Counted from the first letter of the stretch, positions 1 through 8,313 are shown. The stretch: DNA of 64,000 nt from an uncultured Barnesiella sp. (GCA_944320015.1 CALUFO010000007.1:1-64000); one strand, 5' to 3'. Notes: generated by a model from the sequence alone, not told the origin. Numbers and translations: made by a program.

Positions 1-42
1 CTCATTGTGACCATCTGGCGTAATCCAAACAAAAAAGGATGA
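1..42 (+). CDS. Possible C-terminal tail of a gene entering from the left
   Basis: An open frame runs from base 1 to a TGA at 40-42 and would encode the last 13 residues (LIVTIWRNPNKKG) of a protein lying mainly outside the window. It converges on rprY. The tail is too short to assign to a family, and an open frame of this length can occur by chance. Confidence 0.2.
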   Translation, partial: LIVTIWRNPNKKG

Positions 43-73
43 CCCTTGAAAGTCTTTGACTTTTGGGTCACCC
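31..73 (-). terminator. Rho-independent terminator of rprXY
   Basis: Read on the minus strand, a GGGTGACCC arm (65-73) pairs with GGGTCATCC (37-45), with one G-T pair. A smaller AAAGTC/GACTTT stem lies inside the loop, and a run of six T follows (31-36). It lies about 30 bases beyond the rprY stop. Confidence 0.75.
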
Positions 74-103
74 TCTTCGGAATAGTATAAACGGGGGTGT
101 CGT

Positions 104-820
104 TTATTTTGTTTTTGCTTCTACATCGGGAGCGATGAGTTTGTATCCCTTGCCGTGGATATTGATAATCTCGATCGAGGGATCGTCTTTGAGGTGCTTA
201 CGCAGTTTGGTGATGTAGACGTCCATGCTTCGTGCGTTGAAGTAGTTGTCGTCGATCCAAATTGTTTTGAGGGCGAAGTTCCGTTCGAGGATTTCGTTCA
301 CATGGGCGCAAAGGAGGCTGAGCAGTTCCGACTCTTTGGTGGTGAGTTTCGTGCTCTTGTCGTCGATGGCCAGTACTTGTTTTTGGGTATCGAACGTGAA
401 GCGTCCGATTTTGTAGAGGGTGACTTCTTTTCCTTTTTTCCCTTTTACCCGGCGCAAAATGGCTTCGATACGGAATACCAACTCTTCCATGCTGAATGGT
501 TTGGTGATGTAGTCGTCGGCTCCGATTTTGAACCCTTCGAGGATATCTTCTTTGAGCGATTTTGCAGTCAAGAATATGATGGGAACTTCACCGTTTACGG
601 TACGAATTTCCTGTGCCAGCGTGAATCCGTCTTTTTTGGGCATCATCACGTCGAGTACGCACAGGTCGTATTTGCCTTTGAGGAATGCTTTGTATCCGCT
701 TTCTCCGTCGGAGAAGAGGTCGGCTGCATAGCCTTTGGCTTGCAAATACTCTCTTAACAGCATGCCAAGATTTTCATCATCTTCGCATAGTAGAATACGC
801 AATCTTTCTTCCATAATCAT
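104..820 (-). CDS. rprY: OmpR-family response regulator, RprY type
   Basis: A 238-residue cytoplasmic DNA-binding response regulator. The receiver domain (about 8-122) has the acidic pair ED near 13-14, the phospho-acceptor Asp57 in VLDVMMP, and Lys107 in ITKPF. A winged-helix OmpR/PhoB DNA-binding domain follows (about 140-230) and ends in the typical HGKGYKL. The start overlaps the stop of the upstream kinase by 4 bases, so the pair is co-translated; Met3 is an alternative start. The sequence closely resembles RprY of Bacteroides, partner of the RprX kinase. The signal it responds to cannot be read from the sequence. Confidence 0.9.
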   Translation of the reverse strand: MIMEERLRILLCEDDENLGMLLREYLQAKGYAADLFSDGESGYKAFLKGKYDLCVLDVMMPKKDGFTLAQEIRTVNGEVPIIFLTAKSLKEDILEGFKIGADDYITKPFSMEELVFRIEAILRRVKGKKGKEVTLYKIGRFTFDTQKQVLAIDDKSTKLTTKESELLSLLCAHVNEILERNFALKTIWIDDNYFNARSMDVYITKLRKHLKDDPSIEIINIHGKGYKLIAPDVEAKTK

Positions 821-2355
821 TTGTTTTTTATTAGTGGTAGTGTTATTATAAATATCGACCCTTGATTTATCTCGCTCTCTACACGGATATCGCCTTTGAG
901 GTCGGTGATGATTTTATGGACATAGGCAAGCCCCAGTCCGAATCCTTTGACGTCGTGGCGGTTCCCGGTGGATACGCGGTAGAATTTGTCGAATATCTTT
1001 TTTAAATCTTCCCGTTTCATGCCTATTCCGTTGTCTCGAATCGAGATTTCTACTTTATCGCCGATGGTTCTCGTGCGAATGAATAGCGATAGGGGCACGT
1101 CTTCCCGGCGATATTTCACGGCATTGTCGAGGAGGTTGAAAATGACGTTTGTAAAGTGCATTTCGTCGACCGATACGATAGCGTCGTCGGCTTCGAGGTC
1201 GGCATCGATTACGCCGCCGTATTTCTCGACTTTCAGTTTGAATGTGCTCATGACACCTGTGACGAGGTCGTTGACATCGACATTGTGCAGTTTCATCAAT
1301 GTCTTTTGCCGGTCGAACATCGACATTTGTAGCACTTTTTCTACTTGGAACCTCAGTCGCTTGGTCTCGTCGTTTATGACGCCCGATATGTGTTGGAACA
1401 TGTTGGGGCTTTTGGCGACGGCGGGGTCGTTGAGCATTTGCGCGGCCAGCGATATGGTCGATATGGGGGTCTTGAACTCGTGGGTCATGTTGTTGATAAA
1501 GTCGTTTTTCATCTCGGTGAGTTTCTTTTGACGGAAGGCCGTGACGATAGTAAACAGGAACGTTACCAACAGTATGAGCGTGAATGCAAACGAGGGTATC
1601 ATGAATTTCACCGAGCTCGATATATAGTCCCTTTTAGTGGGGAAATAGACTTTGAGGTAGTTTATCTTGGCCGGCGGGTCGTTGGGGAATATGGCCTGTG
1701 TAAACAGGTTCCCTTCGATTTTGGGGTCGTATTGGTTGGAACTATATATGATTTTCTCGTTTTTGTTGTAAATGGCAAATTGGAAGGGCAGGTTCAGCCC
1801 GTTGTTCTCAAATTCCGATTTCAGGTAGCCTTCCAGCTTCCTGATGTCGATGCGCTCCAATACGGGGCGATTGCTGGCCTTGCTGAGCATGTTGAGGATA
1901 ACTTCGTTCAACAGTCCTTTTTGATAGAGGTATTGGCCTTTGCGCGCCTCTTGCATGTTGCGATATGTGCTGATGAGCGTGTTGTGGTCTTTGAGACGGG
2001 GTTTTGCCGGGGTGATAATCGTGCTGGTTTGTTCGCGGAAAGAGAAACTGGCCACTGTCCCGTCGGGCGAGACGATAGAAAATTGGTGAGTGGCAATGTC
2101 TTGATTGTCTTGTTGCTGGTTGTAGGAGGACAACATTTTTTTCTCTTCCTCTTCCAGATATTCGTCCAAATAACGTTGGGTCTCGTCCAGCTCGAGACTT
2201 GTCGATACGGCATACAGGCTCCGTTTTACGGCTTCGGTAAATTGCTCGTTTCTCATTTTTATCATGTTTTCCATATACATGATTTGTATATAGAGCAGTC
2301 CGATAAAGGTGAGCGCCATGATTATAAGTAATAGCCAGATAGTCGACTTTTTCAT
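817..2355 (-). CDS. rprX: Membrane sensor histidine kinase, RprX type
   Basis: A 512-residue inner-membrane kinase. It has two membrane segments (about 7-27 and 252-273) enclosing a periplasmic sensor region of some 220 residues. The cytoplasmic part has a HisKA helix with His292 in the H-box MTHEFKTP, then a HATPase domain with N-box NLLDNAVKY and G-boxes DNGIGM and FGLGLAY. It is expected to autophosphorylate at His292 and pass the phosphate to Asp57 of the response regulator encoded just downstream, which overlaps it by 4 bases. The sensor region matches no named domain I recognise. A consensus promoter lies about 145 bases upstream. Confidence 0.9.
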   Translation of the reverse strand: MKKSTIWLLLIIMALTFIGLLYIQIMYMENMIKMRNEQFTEAVKRSLYAVSTSLELDETQRYLDEYLEEEEKKMLSSYNQQQDNQDIATHQFSIVSPDGTVASFSFREQTSTIITPAKPRLKDHNTLISTYRNMQEARKGQYLYQKGLLNEVILNMLSKASNRPVLERIDIRKLEGYLKSEFENNGLNLPFQFAIYNKNEKIIYSSNQYDPKIEGNLFTQAIFPNDPPAKINYLKVYFPTKRDYISSSVKFMIPSFAFTLILLVTFLFTIVTAFRQKKLTEMKNDFINNMTHEFKTPISTISLAAQMLNDPAVAKSPNMFQHISGVINDETKRLRFQVEKVLQMSMFDRQKTLMKLHNVDVNDLVTGVMSTFKLKVEKYGGVIDADLEADDAIVSVDEMHFTNVIFNLLDNAVKYRREDVPLSLFIRTRTIGDKVEISIRDNGIGMKREDLKKIFDKFYRVSTGNRHDVKGFGLGLAYVHKIITDLKGDIRVESEINQGSIFIITLPLIKNK

Positions 2356-2505
2356 TTTGTTTGCCTCTCGCTTTTTTCTGTTAGTGTGCCGGTGCGTCTA
2401 AATTATTTTTACATCGTTTGTAAAATTTATTAGATAAACACCTATGCCACTGTTTTTGTTTTATTTTATGAAAACCTATTTATCTTCTTGTTTAACACTT
2501 CACGG

Positions 2506-2536
2506 CAAATTTAACAAATAAATGTTTATTTGCAAA
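2506..2536 (-). promoter_or_regulatory. Promoter of rprXY with a palindrome in its spacer
   Basis: On the minus strand TTTG (2536-2533) is followed by 19 bases and TAAATTTG (2513-2506), a full match to the Bacteroidota sigma-ABfr pattern. Transcription would start near 2500. The spacer contains an inverted repeat: CAAATAAA (2515-2522) and TTTATTTG (2525-2532), separated by 2 bases. The -33 box overlaps the terminator of the gene upstream. Confidence 0.6.
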
Positions 2537-2566
2537 AAAGCCACCGAATTTTTCCGGTGGCTTTTT
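2535..2566 (-). terminator. Terminator of the EF-G-like gene
   Basis: Perfect 12-base arms AAAAAGCCACCG (2535-2546) and CGGTGGCTTTTT (2555-2566) enclose an 8-base loop. The A and T tracts let it work in both directions, but here it lies just downstream of the minus-strand EF-G-like gene. Confidence 0.8.
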
Positions 2567-2589
2567 AATTATTTAACAAAAGTAGGGGT

Positions 2590-4749
2590 TTATTCGTCGG
2601 TTTGCTCGGCCTCGTATGCTTTGAGCAGTTTCTCTTGAACGTCGGACGGTACGAGCTCGTAGGAAGCGAATGTCATCGAGAAAGAGGACCGTCCGCCGGT
2701 AATCGAACTGAGTGCGGTCGAGTAGGAGGACATTTCTTTCAAAGGCACTTTGGCGGTGATTTTTTCGAAACCTTTTTCGCTCGACATGCCCATGATGATG
2801 GCGCGGCGTCCTTGCAAGTCGCTCATGACGTCGCCCATGACGTCGGAGGGGGTGAGGACTTCTACGTCGTAGATAGGCTCGAGGATTTTGGGGCCTGCGT
2901 TGCGGAATGCTTCGCTGAACGCGTTACGCCCGGCGAGACGGAACGAGATTTCGTTGGAGTCGACGGGGTGCATTTTACCATCGTAGATACATACTCTCAC
3001 ATCGCGGGCATAAGAGCCGGTGAGGGGGCCTTGCTCCATGCGGTCCATCAATCCTTTGACGATGGCGGGAATGAAGCGGGCGTCGATGGCACCGCCTACG
3101 ATACAGTTGCACACAACCAGCTTGCCGCCCCATTCGAGATCTATCGTTTGAGTGTCGCGCACGTTCATGCGGTATTCTTGGTTGTTGAATTTGTAGACCT
3201 CGGGAGCGGGCATTCCTTCGTAATAGGGCTCTACGATGAGGTGAACCTCGCCAAACTGTCCGGCGCCGCCCGATTGTTTCTTGTGTCGATAGTCGGCGCG
3301 GGCTGCCTTGGTGATTGTTTCGCGGTAAGGGATACGAGGTTCGAGGTATTCGACGGCGAGCTTGTCGTTGTTTTCGATACGCCATTTCAAGGTGCGCAGG
3401 TGAAATTCACCTTGTCCCGACACGATGGTTTGTTTCAGCTCCTTGGATTGCTCGATTTGCCAAGTGGGATCTTCCTCGTGCATGCGGGTGAGGATTTCGC
3501 TCAATTTCTCGGCGTCGGCTTCGTTGACCGGTTTTATGGCGCGTTGGAATTTGGGAGCCGGGTATTTGATGAAATCGAAGTGGTATTCACAGCCTTTGGC
3601 GTTGAGGGTGTTGCCGGTGCGCACGTCTTTGAGTTTTACCGACGCACCTATGTCGCCGGCCACGAGTTCATCGACTGGGGTGCGTATTTGTCCGCACACG
3701 CAGAAGAGTTGAGCCAACCGCTCGCGGCCGTCGCCTCGGTCTACATTGACCAAGTCGTCGCCTTGCCGCACGGTTCCCGACATGACTTTGAAGTAGGACA
3801 CCTCGCCGATGTGGGGCTCTACCGTGGTTTTGAAACAGAATATGCTCGTGGGGCCGTTGGCGTCGGGAGCGACTTCCTCGCCGGCGGTGTTCTTCGGTTT
3901 GGGCATTTCGGACACGAAGGGTACCACGTTGCCGAGGAACTCCATCATGCGGCGTACGCCCATGTCGCGCAAGGCGCTCACGCAGAACACGGGGTAGATG
4001 CTGCGGGTAACCAGACCTTTGCGGATACCTTCACGCATTTCGTCCTCGGTGAGTGAGCCTTGGTCAAAGAATTTTTCCATGAGGGTCTCGTCGTTTTCGG
4101 CGGCGGCTTCGACCAGTTTTTGGTTCAGTTCCCGAGCTTTCTCCATTTCGCTTTCGGGAATTTCCGATATGGTGGGCTTGCCGCCTTCGGGCGACCAGCT
4201 ATACATTTTCATGAGTAGAACGTCGATCATGGCGTTGAACGACGGCCCGCAGTTGAGCGGATATTGCACTTGTACGATTCGGTTCCCGAATGTCTCGCGC
4301 ATTTGGTGGATTACATTGTCGTAATCGGCCTTTTCGCCGTCGAGTTGATTCATGGCGAAAAGAATGGGTTTGTTCAAGTTCTCGGCGGTACGGAAGATGT
4401 TTTGAGTCCCCACCTCTACTCCATATTGCGAGTCGATGACGATGACTCCGGTATCTGTCACGTTGAGCGCGGTTATAGCGTTACCCACGAAGTCGTCGGC
4501 TCCCGGGCAGTCTATCACGTTGAGTTTCTTTCCTAAAAATTCGGCATAAAAAACTGTGGAAAAGACGGAGTATCCATATTCTTTTTCCACAGGGAAGTAG
4601 TCCGATACTGTGTTTTTACCTTCGACGGTTCCGCGGCGTTTTATTACGCCACACTCGTAGAGCATAGCTTCTGCGAGGGTGGTCTTACCGGAGCCTTTGC
4701 TGCCCAACAGGGCGATGTTCTTAATTTCGTGAGATTGATAAACTTTCAT
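2590..4749 (-). CDS. Elongation factor G paralogue (EF-G2-like translational GTPase)
   Basis: A 719-residue protein with the full EF-G layout: G domain, domain II, III, IV and V. The P-loop is GSKGSGKTT (16-24). The switch II motif is DCPGADDF (80-87), where canonical EF-G has DTPGHVDF, so the histidine that activates water for GTP hydrolysis is Ala84. The G4 motif is NQLD (134-137) instead of NKxD, and the switch I RGITI segment is EYGYSVFS. These changes fit the auxiliary EF-G2 class known in Bacteroides, reported to support slow ribosome translocation without GTP hydrolysis during starvation; that function is inferred here. It is transcribed alone, divergent from hemW, with a strong terminator behind it. 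Confidence 0.85.
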   Translation of the reverse strand: MKVYQSHEIKNIALLGSKGSGKTTLAEAMLYECGVIKRRGTVEGKNTVSDYFPVEKEYGYSVFSTVFYAEFLGKKLNVIDCPGADDFVGNAITALNVTDTGVIVIDSQYGVEVGTQNIFRTAENLNKPILFAMNQLDGEKADYDNVIHQMRETFGNRIVQVQYPLNCGPSFNAMIDVLLMKMYSWSPEGGKPTISEIPESEMEKARELNQKLVEAAAENDETLMEKFFDQGSLTEDEMREGIRKGLVTRSIYPVFCVSALRDMGVRRMMEFLGNVVPFVSEMPKPKNTAGEEVAPDANGPTSIFCFKTTVEPHIGEVSYFKVMSGTVRQGDDLVNVDRGDGRERLAQLFCVCGQIRTPVDELVAGDIGASVKLKDVRTGNTLNAKGCEYHFDFIKYPAPKFQRAIKPVNEADAEKLSEILTRMHEEDPTWQIEQSKELKQTIVSGQGEFHLRTLKWRIENNDKLAVEYLEPRIPYRETITKAARADYRHKKQSGGAGQFGEVHLIVEPYYEGMPAPEVYKFNNQEYRMNVRDTQTIDLEWGGKLVVCNCIVGGAIDARFIPAIVKGLMDRMEQGPLTGSYARDVRVCIYDGKMHPVDSNEISFRLAGRNAFSEAFRNAGPKILEPIYDVEVLTPSDVMGDVMSDLQGRRAIIMGMSSEKGFEKITAKVPLKEMSSYSTALSSITGGRSSFSMTFASYELVPSDVQEKLLKAYEAEQTDE

Positions 4750-4861
4750 GATATTAAAGTTTTTAATAAAACAAGAACGCTTGGTAGCGTTTTTAACAAA
4801 GCGTTCGCAAATTATGAATTATATTTTTAAAAAACAATGCCGAGAACTATGTTACAAAACA

Positions 4862-4891
4862 TTGTTTGTGAAATGAAGTTTTGTACTTTTG
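4862..4891 (+). promoter_or_regulatory. hemW promoter, almost leaderless
   Basis: TTG (4862-4864), 19 bases, then TACTTTTG (4884-4891). The expected start of transcription, about 7 bases after the -7 box, coincides with the ATG at 4899, so the mRNA would have little or no 5' leader. Confidence 0.6.
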
Positions 4892-4898
4892 CATTCCG

Positions 4899-6029
4899 AT
4901 GGCCGGGTTATATATTCATATACCGTTTTGTGCGAGTCGCTGTATTTATTGCGATTTCTTTTCGTCGACCGATTCGTCGCTGAGAGGCGGGTATGTCGAT
5001 GCTGTTTGTCGCGAGCTTGCCTTGCGGCGCGGTGAACTGGGAGGCGAGCGAGTTTCGACGGTCTATTTCGGTGGGGGGACGCCTTCGACCTTGTCGGCAG
5101 GGGAGTGCGACCGGCTTTTTGGGGCACTCTCGGCGGTAGTCGATTGGTCGGCATGCGACGAGGTGACTTTCGAGGTGAACCCCGACGATGTGACACCCTC
5201 GTTTGTCGCAATGTTAAGAGATACTCCTGTAAACCGGTTGAGCATGGGGGTACAGAGTTTCGACGATTCGGATTTGGCGTTCTTGCGACGTCGCCACACG
5301 GCTCGGGCGGCTATCGAGGCGGTGAACCGTTGCCTCGAAGCTGGCTATAATAATATGAGTATCGACCTCATTTACGGCTTGCCGGGGCAAAGTCTCGACG
5401 GCTGGCAGCGCAATTTGCGGCAAGCGGTTTCGCTGGGGGTGCCGCATCTCTCGGCTTATAGTCTCATGTATGAAGAGCATACGGCTTTATGGCGTATGCG
5501 GGAACGGGGCGAGGTGGAGGAGTGTGACGAAGAGACTTCCCTGTCGATGTTCGAGCGGCTTATCGACGAGTTGGAGTCGCATGGGTATGAGCATTACGAA
5601 ATTTCCAATTTTGCCCGCCCCGGGTTGTATGCCCGGCATAATACCGCTTATTGGCAAGGAGTGCCTTATCTTGGGCTCGGAGCGGCGGCTCACAGTTACG
5701 ATGGCCGGTGCCGGCGGGTCAACCCTTCGTCTCTTTGGGCATATATGGAGGCGATAAACGAGGGGTGTGTGGCGTATGCCGAGGAACGTGAAACATCGGA
5801 TAGCCTTTATAACGAGCGTATTCTTACCTCGTTGCGCACTTGTTGGGGGCTGGACATGAAGCGGCTCGAAACCGATTTCGGAGAAGAACGAGCCCGATAT
5901 TGCTTGAAACAGGCTCGACCGCATATCGAGGCGGGGCGGCTGGCCTTTACCGATGAGCGACTGCGCATAACCCGTGCCGGACTTTTCACGTCCGACGATA
6001 TTATGAGCGACCTTTTCTGGGTCGATTGA
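4899..6029 (+). CDS. hemW: Radical SAM heme chaperone HemW
   Basis: A 376-residue radical SAM protein of the HemW family (formerly called coproporphyrinogen III oxidase-like), which binds heme and helps deliver it to respiratory enzymes. Cys11, Cys15 and Cys18 form the CxxxC-xxC cluster motif, preceded by the family signature LYIHIPFC. The YFGGGTPS motif and the C-terminal HemN-type domain are present. Upstream in-frame TTG codons (from 4881) would fall before the predicted transcription start, so the ATG at 4899 is chosen. HemW proteins lack the extra N-terminal stretch of true HemN, as here. The gene converges on a DUF2490 gene with only 9 bases between stops. Confidence 0.9.
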   Translation: MAGLYIHIPFCASRCIYCDFFSSTDSSLRGGYVDAVCRELALRRGELGGERVSTVYFGGGTPSTLSAGECDRLFGALSAVVDWSACDEVTFEVNPDDVTPSFVAMLRDTPVNRLSMGVQSFDDSDLAFLRRRHTARAAIEAVNRCLEAGYNNMSIDLIYGLPGQSLDGWQRNLRQAVSLGVPHLSAYSLMYEEHTALWRMRERGEVEECDEETSLSMFERLIDELESHGYEHYEISNFARPGLYARHNTAYWQGVPYLGLGAAAHSYDGRCRRVNPSSLWAYMEAINEGCVAYAEERETSDSLYNERILTSLRTCWGLDMKRLETDFGEERARYCLKQARPHIEAGRLAFTDERLRITRAGLFTSDDIMSDLFWVD

Positions 6030-6038
6030 AAATCCGTT

Positions 6039-6710
6039 TTACAGTTTCAGTTTATAGGCGAAAGAAATAAATGTGTTGAGTTGTTGCGGATTTTTGCTTA
6101 TCAAGTGTTCTTCCCGCACTTTGCACTCAATGGAGTTTTTATGGTCGATGCGATACTCTACACCGGCGTCGTACCATACCCGGTCTATCGTGTTGGCACG
6201 GCTTCCGTTCAAGAAAAGGAATATATCGGCGTGGAAGAAAGGAGTCCAACGGCTGTCGGGTATGGCGTAGCTGAATAGCAACTTATTGCGCCATTTGTTC
6301 GAGGGGCGAGCCGTTCCCACGGTGTAGGTCGATTCGAAACGGGAATTGAGCGACATCGAGAACCGCTGCACCGGATAGGAGAATGTCGCACCCAGTTGAT
6401 AACGGTTCCGGTTGTTGTAAGTGCCCGGAGGAGTTTGCTGGTTCATATAGTAATAAAGGGCGTTCAACTTCACATATTTGGGAATAGCGGTGTAGGATAC
6501 CGACAAGATGGGCATGTATCGTTCGTAGTATCGTCCCAGTGTCCACACGTTTTGTTGCAGTTGCAGGTTTACCCGGCCTATCTGTTTCGATAAGAAGAAG
6601 CCCCACATGGTGCCCACTTCGCTGCTGTATTCCCGGGCTCGTGCGGGGGCGAGACACAAAAGTAGGACGGTGCCGCCGACGAGAATGCGTTTGTGTAACG
6701 GTAGATTCAT
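6039..6710 (-). CDS. DUF2490 outer-membrane-like protein
   Basis: A 223-residue exported protein. A Sec signal peptide spans about residues 1-25 (basic start, leucine-rich core, cut near ARA). The rest consists of alternating aromatic and polar residues in many short amphipathic strands and ends in the barrel-like FAYKLKL. This fits the DUF2490 family, Bacteroidota proteins of unknown function thought to be small beta-barrels. It starts 8 bases after the rlmH stop and probably shares its transcript, although a functional link is not evident. Confidence 0.75.
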   Translation of the reverse strand: MNLPLHKRILVGGTVLLLCLAPARAREYSSEVGTMWGFFLSKQIGRVNLQLQQNVWTLGRYYERYMPILSVSYTAIPKYVKLNALYYYMNQQTPPGTYNNRNRYQLGATFSYPVQRFSMSLNSRFESTYTVGTARPSNKWRNKLLFSYAIPDSRWTPFFHADIFLFLNGSRANTIDRVWYDAGVEYRIDHKNSIECKVREEHLISKNPQQLNTFISFAYKLKL

Positions 6711-6718
6711 ATTTATTT

Positions 6719-7192
6719 TTATTCGTGATGATAGGGTTCGTTGTTGAGAATCGTCATGGCGCGGTATAGTTGTTCGACGAAAATGAGGCGGATCATCTGA
6801 TGCGAGTAGGTCATCTTCGAGAGTGAGATTTTCTCTTGTTCCAAGTCGTAGATGCGGTTTGAAAACCCATAGGGGCCACCCACGACGAAAACCAGCCGCT
6901 TGGACACGTTGGCCATTTTCTTTTCGAGATACGAGGCAAATTGCATGGAGGAGAACTCTTTGCCACGCTCGTCGAGCAACACGATGTAGTCGCCGGGAAG
7001 GAATGCTTTGAGTATGAGGTCGGCCTCCCGCTCCTTCTGTTGGTCGGTACTGAGGCTTTTGGTGTTGCGCAGCTCGGGAATGACGATGGTTTCAAACGGC
7101 ACATAATGTGCGAGCCGCTTGCTGTATTCCTCGATTCCTTGCACAAAATAAGACTCGACGGTTTTTCCTACGACTAATAGCGCTATTTTCAT
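6719..7192 (-). CDS. rlmH: 23S rRNA pseudouridine-1915 N3-methyltransferase RlmH
   Basis: A 157-residue SPOUT-class methyltransferase that uses S-adenosylmethionine to methylate pseudouridine 1915 in helix 69 of 23S rRNA. It has the family start MKIALLVVGKT, the SAM-binding knot region with FVVGGPYGF, and the C-terminal segment with SHQMIRLIFVEQLYRA. The frame is open upstream to 7273, but a good promoter lies at 7213-7244. That places transcription start near 7206, so the ATG at 7192 must be used; it also gives the usual family length. A DUF2490 gene follows 8 bases downstream. Confidence 0.92.
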   Translation of the reverse strand: MKIALLVVGKTVESYFVQGIEEYSKRLAHYVPFETIVIPELRNTKSLSTDQQKEREADLILKAFLPGDYIVLLDERGKEFSSMQFASYLEKKMANVSKRLVFVVGGPYGFSNRIYDLEQEKISLSKMTYSHQMIRLIFVEQLYRAMTILNNEPYHHE

Positions 7193-7212
7193 GCCCGATT
7201 TTAAATTTCCGG

Positions 7213-7244
7213 CAAAATTAATATAAACAAAGAGTAAAATCAAA
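7213..7244 (-). promoter_or_regulatory. rlmH promoter
   Basis: On the minus strand TTTG (7244-7241), 20 bases, then TAATTTTG (7220-7213). Predicted transcription start is near 7206, 14 bases before the rlmH ATG. It is divergent from the duplicated nadC promoter and only about 15 bases from it. Confidence 0.65.
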
Positions 7245-7256
7245 CATGTCTCTCTC

Positions 7257-7288
7257 TTTGTCTCTGCGCTCACCTTTCACTATCTTTG
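7257..7288 (+). promoter_or_regulatory. nadC promoter, upstream copy
   Basis: TTTG (7257-7260), 20 bases, TATCTTTG (7281-7288): a full match to the Bacteroidota promoter pattern. It is part of the first copy of a 33-base direct repeat. A transcript from here would carry about 110 bases of leader before nadC. Confidence 0.6.
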
Positions 7289-7343
7289 TTTCACGAAGAT
7301 AGGATGCGGTTCGGCATAGCACAAATTGAAAACTTTGTTTTCA

Positions 7344-7375
7344 TTTGTCTCTGCGCTCACCTTTCACTATCTTTG
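7344..7375 (+). promoter_or_regulatory. nadC promoter, downstream copy
   Basis: TTTG (7344-7347), 20 bases, TATCTTTG (7368-7375), identical to the upstream copy. Transcription would start near 7383, about 25 bases before the nadC ATG, so this is probably the main start. Confidence 0.65.
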
Positions 7376-7407
7376 TGCCGATATAAGAACTTGACAAAAC
7401 GAAGGAT

Positions 7408-8256
7408 ATGAAAACAACCGAGCAATTGATAGACGAGTTGATAGATTTGGCCTTTGCCGAGGATATAGGCGATGGAGACCACACGACTTTGTGCTGTATT
7501 CCCGCTACGGCGATGGGAAAGTCGAAACTGCTGATTAAAGAACCGGGTGTATTGGCCGGAGTGGAGGTGGCGCGCAAGATATTCCGCCGCTTCGATCCCG
7601 AGCTGAAGATGACCGTTTATATCGAGGACGGTGCCGAGGTGAAACCCGGCGACGTGGCTTTTGTGGTAGAGGGGCGCATACAGTCCTTGTTGCAAACCGA
7701 GCGTCTCATGCTCAATGTGATGCAGCGCATGAGTGGTATCGCTACTATGACCCGCCGTTATGTGAAGCGGCTCGAAGGATTGCACACTCGCATTCTCGAC
7801 ACCCGCAAAACTACCCCGGGTATGCGTATGCTCGAAAAGGCGGCCGTGAAGATAGGTGGCGGTGTGAATCATCGCATCGGGTTGTTCGACATGATTTTGC
7901 TCAAAGATAACCATGTGGATTTTGCCGGTGGTATAGAAAACGCCATTACCCGTTGTCATCGCTATTTGAAAGAGAAAGGCAAGGATCTGAAAATCGAAAT
8001 CGAGGTGCGCAACCTCGACGAGTTACGCGAAGTCATGCGAGTAGGTGGCGTGGACCGTATCATGCTCGATAATTTCTCGCCGGCGCTCACTCGGGAGGCT
8101 GTGAAGATTGTCGACGGCAAATATGAGATTGAATCGTCGGGTGGCATCACTTTCGACACCATTCGCGATTATGCCGAGTGTGGTGTCGATTTTATCTCGG
8201 TAGGAGCGCTCACTCACTCGGTTAAGGGTCTCGATATGAGCTTCAAAGCGTGCTGA
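7408..8256 (+). CDS. nadC: Quinolinate phosphoribosyltransferase (carboxylating) NadC
   Basis: A 282-residue cytoplasmic enzyme that converts quinolinate and PRPP to nicotinate mononucleotide, CO2 and pyrophosphate in de novo NAD synthesis. Family features are the N-terminal EDIGDGDHTT, the phosphoribosyl-binding segment TRKTTPGMR, HRIGLFDMILLKDNH with active-site Lys and His, and the C-terminal ESSGGITFDTI and ISVGALTHS. It is a single gene with a duplicated promoter in front and a terminator behind. The other NAD gene in this window, nadE, is about 32 kb away. Confidence 0.95.
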   Translation: MKTTEQLIDELIDLAFAEDIGDGDHTTLCCIPATAMGKSKLLIKEPGVLAGVEVARKIFRRFDPELKMTVYIEDGAEVKPGDVAFVVEGRIQSLLQTERLMLNVMQRMSGIATMTRRYVKRLEGLHTRILDTRKTTPGMRMLEKAAVKIGGGVNHRIGLFDMILLKDNHVDFAGGIENAITRCHRYLKEKGKDLKIEIEVRNLDELREVMRVGGVDRIMLDNFSPALTREAVKIVDGKYEIESSGGITFDTIRDYAECGVDFISVGALTHSVKGLDMSFKAC

Positions 8257-8313
8257 TAAATTGTGTAATATAAGGGATTGACTCGATACAAGAGTTGTCC
8301 CTTTCGCATATGG

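Larger units (their letters stand above)
7257..7376. repeat. 33-base perfect direct repeat carrying a promoter
   Basis: The same 33 bases occur at 7257-7289 and 7344-7376, 87 bases apart from start to start. Each copy holds a complete TTTG-N20-TATCTTTG promoter. The 54 bases between the copies are unrelated to them. Only the promoter unit has been duplicated, which suggests a local tandem duplication or a slip between short homologies. Confidence 0.9.

Noticed and set aside
155..757. Long plus-strand open frame opposite rprY
   Set aside because: It is the antisense shadow of a clear response regulator and has no recognisable domain.
2602..4056. 484-codon plus-strand open frame opposite the EF-G-like gene
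   Set aside because: The frame arises from codon bias of the real minus-strand gene, whose motifs are unmistakable.
7192..7273. N-terminal extension of rlmH
   Set aside because: It overlaps the rlmH promoter and the nadC promoter repeat, and family length fits the ATG at 7192.
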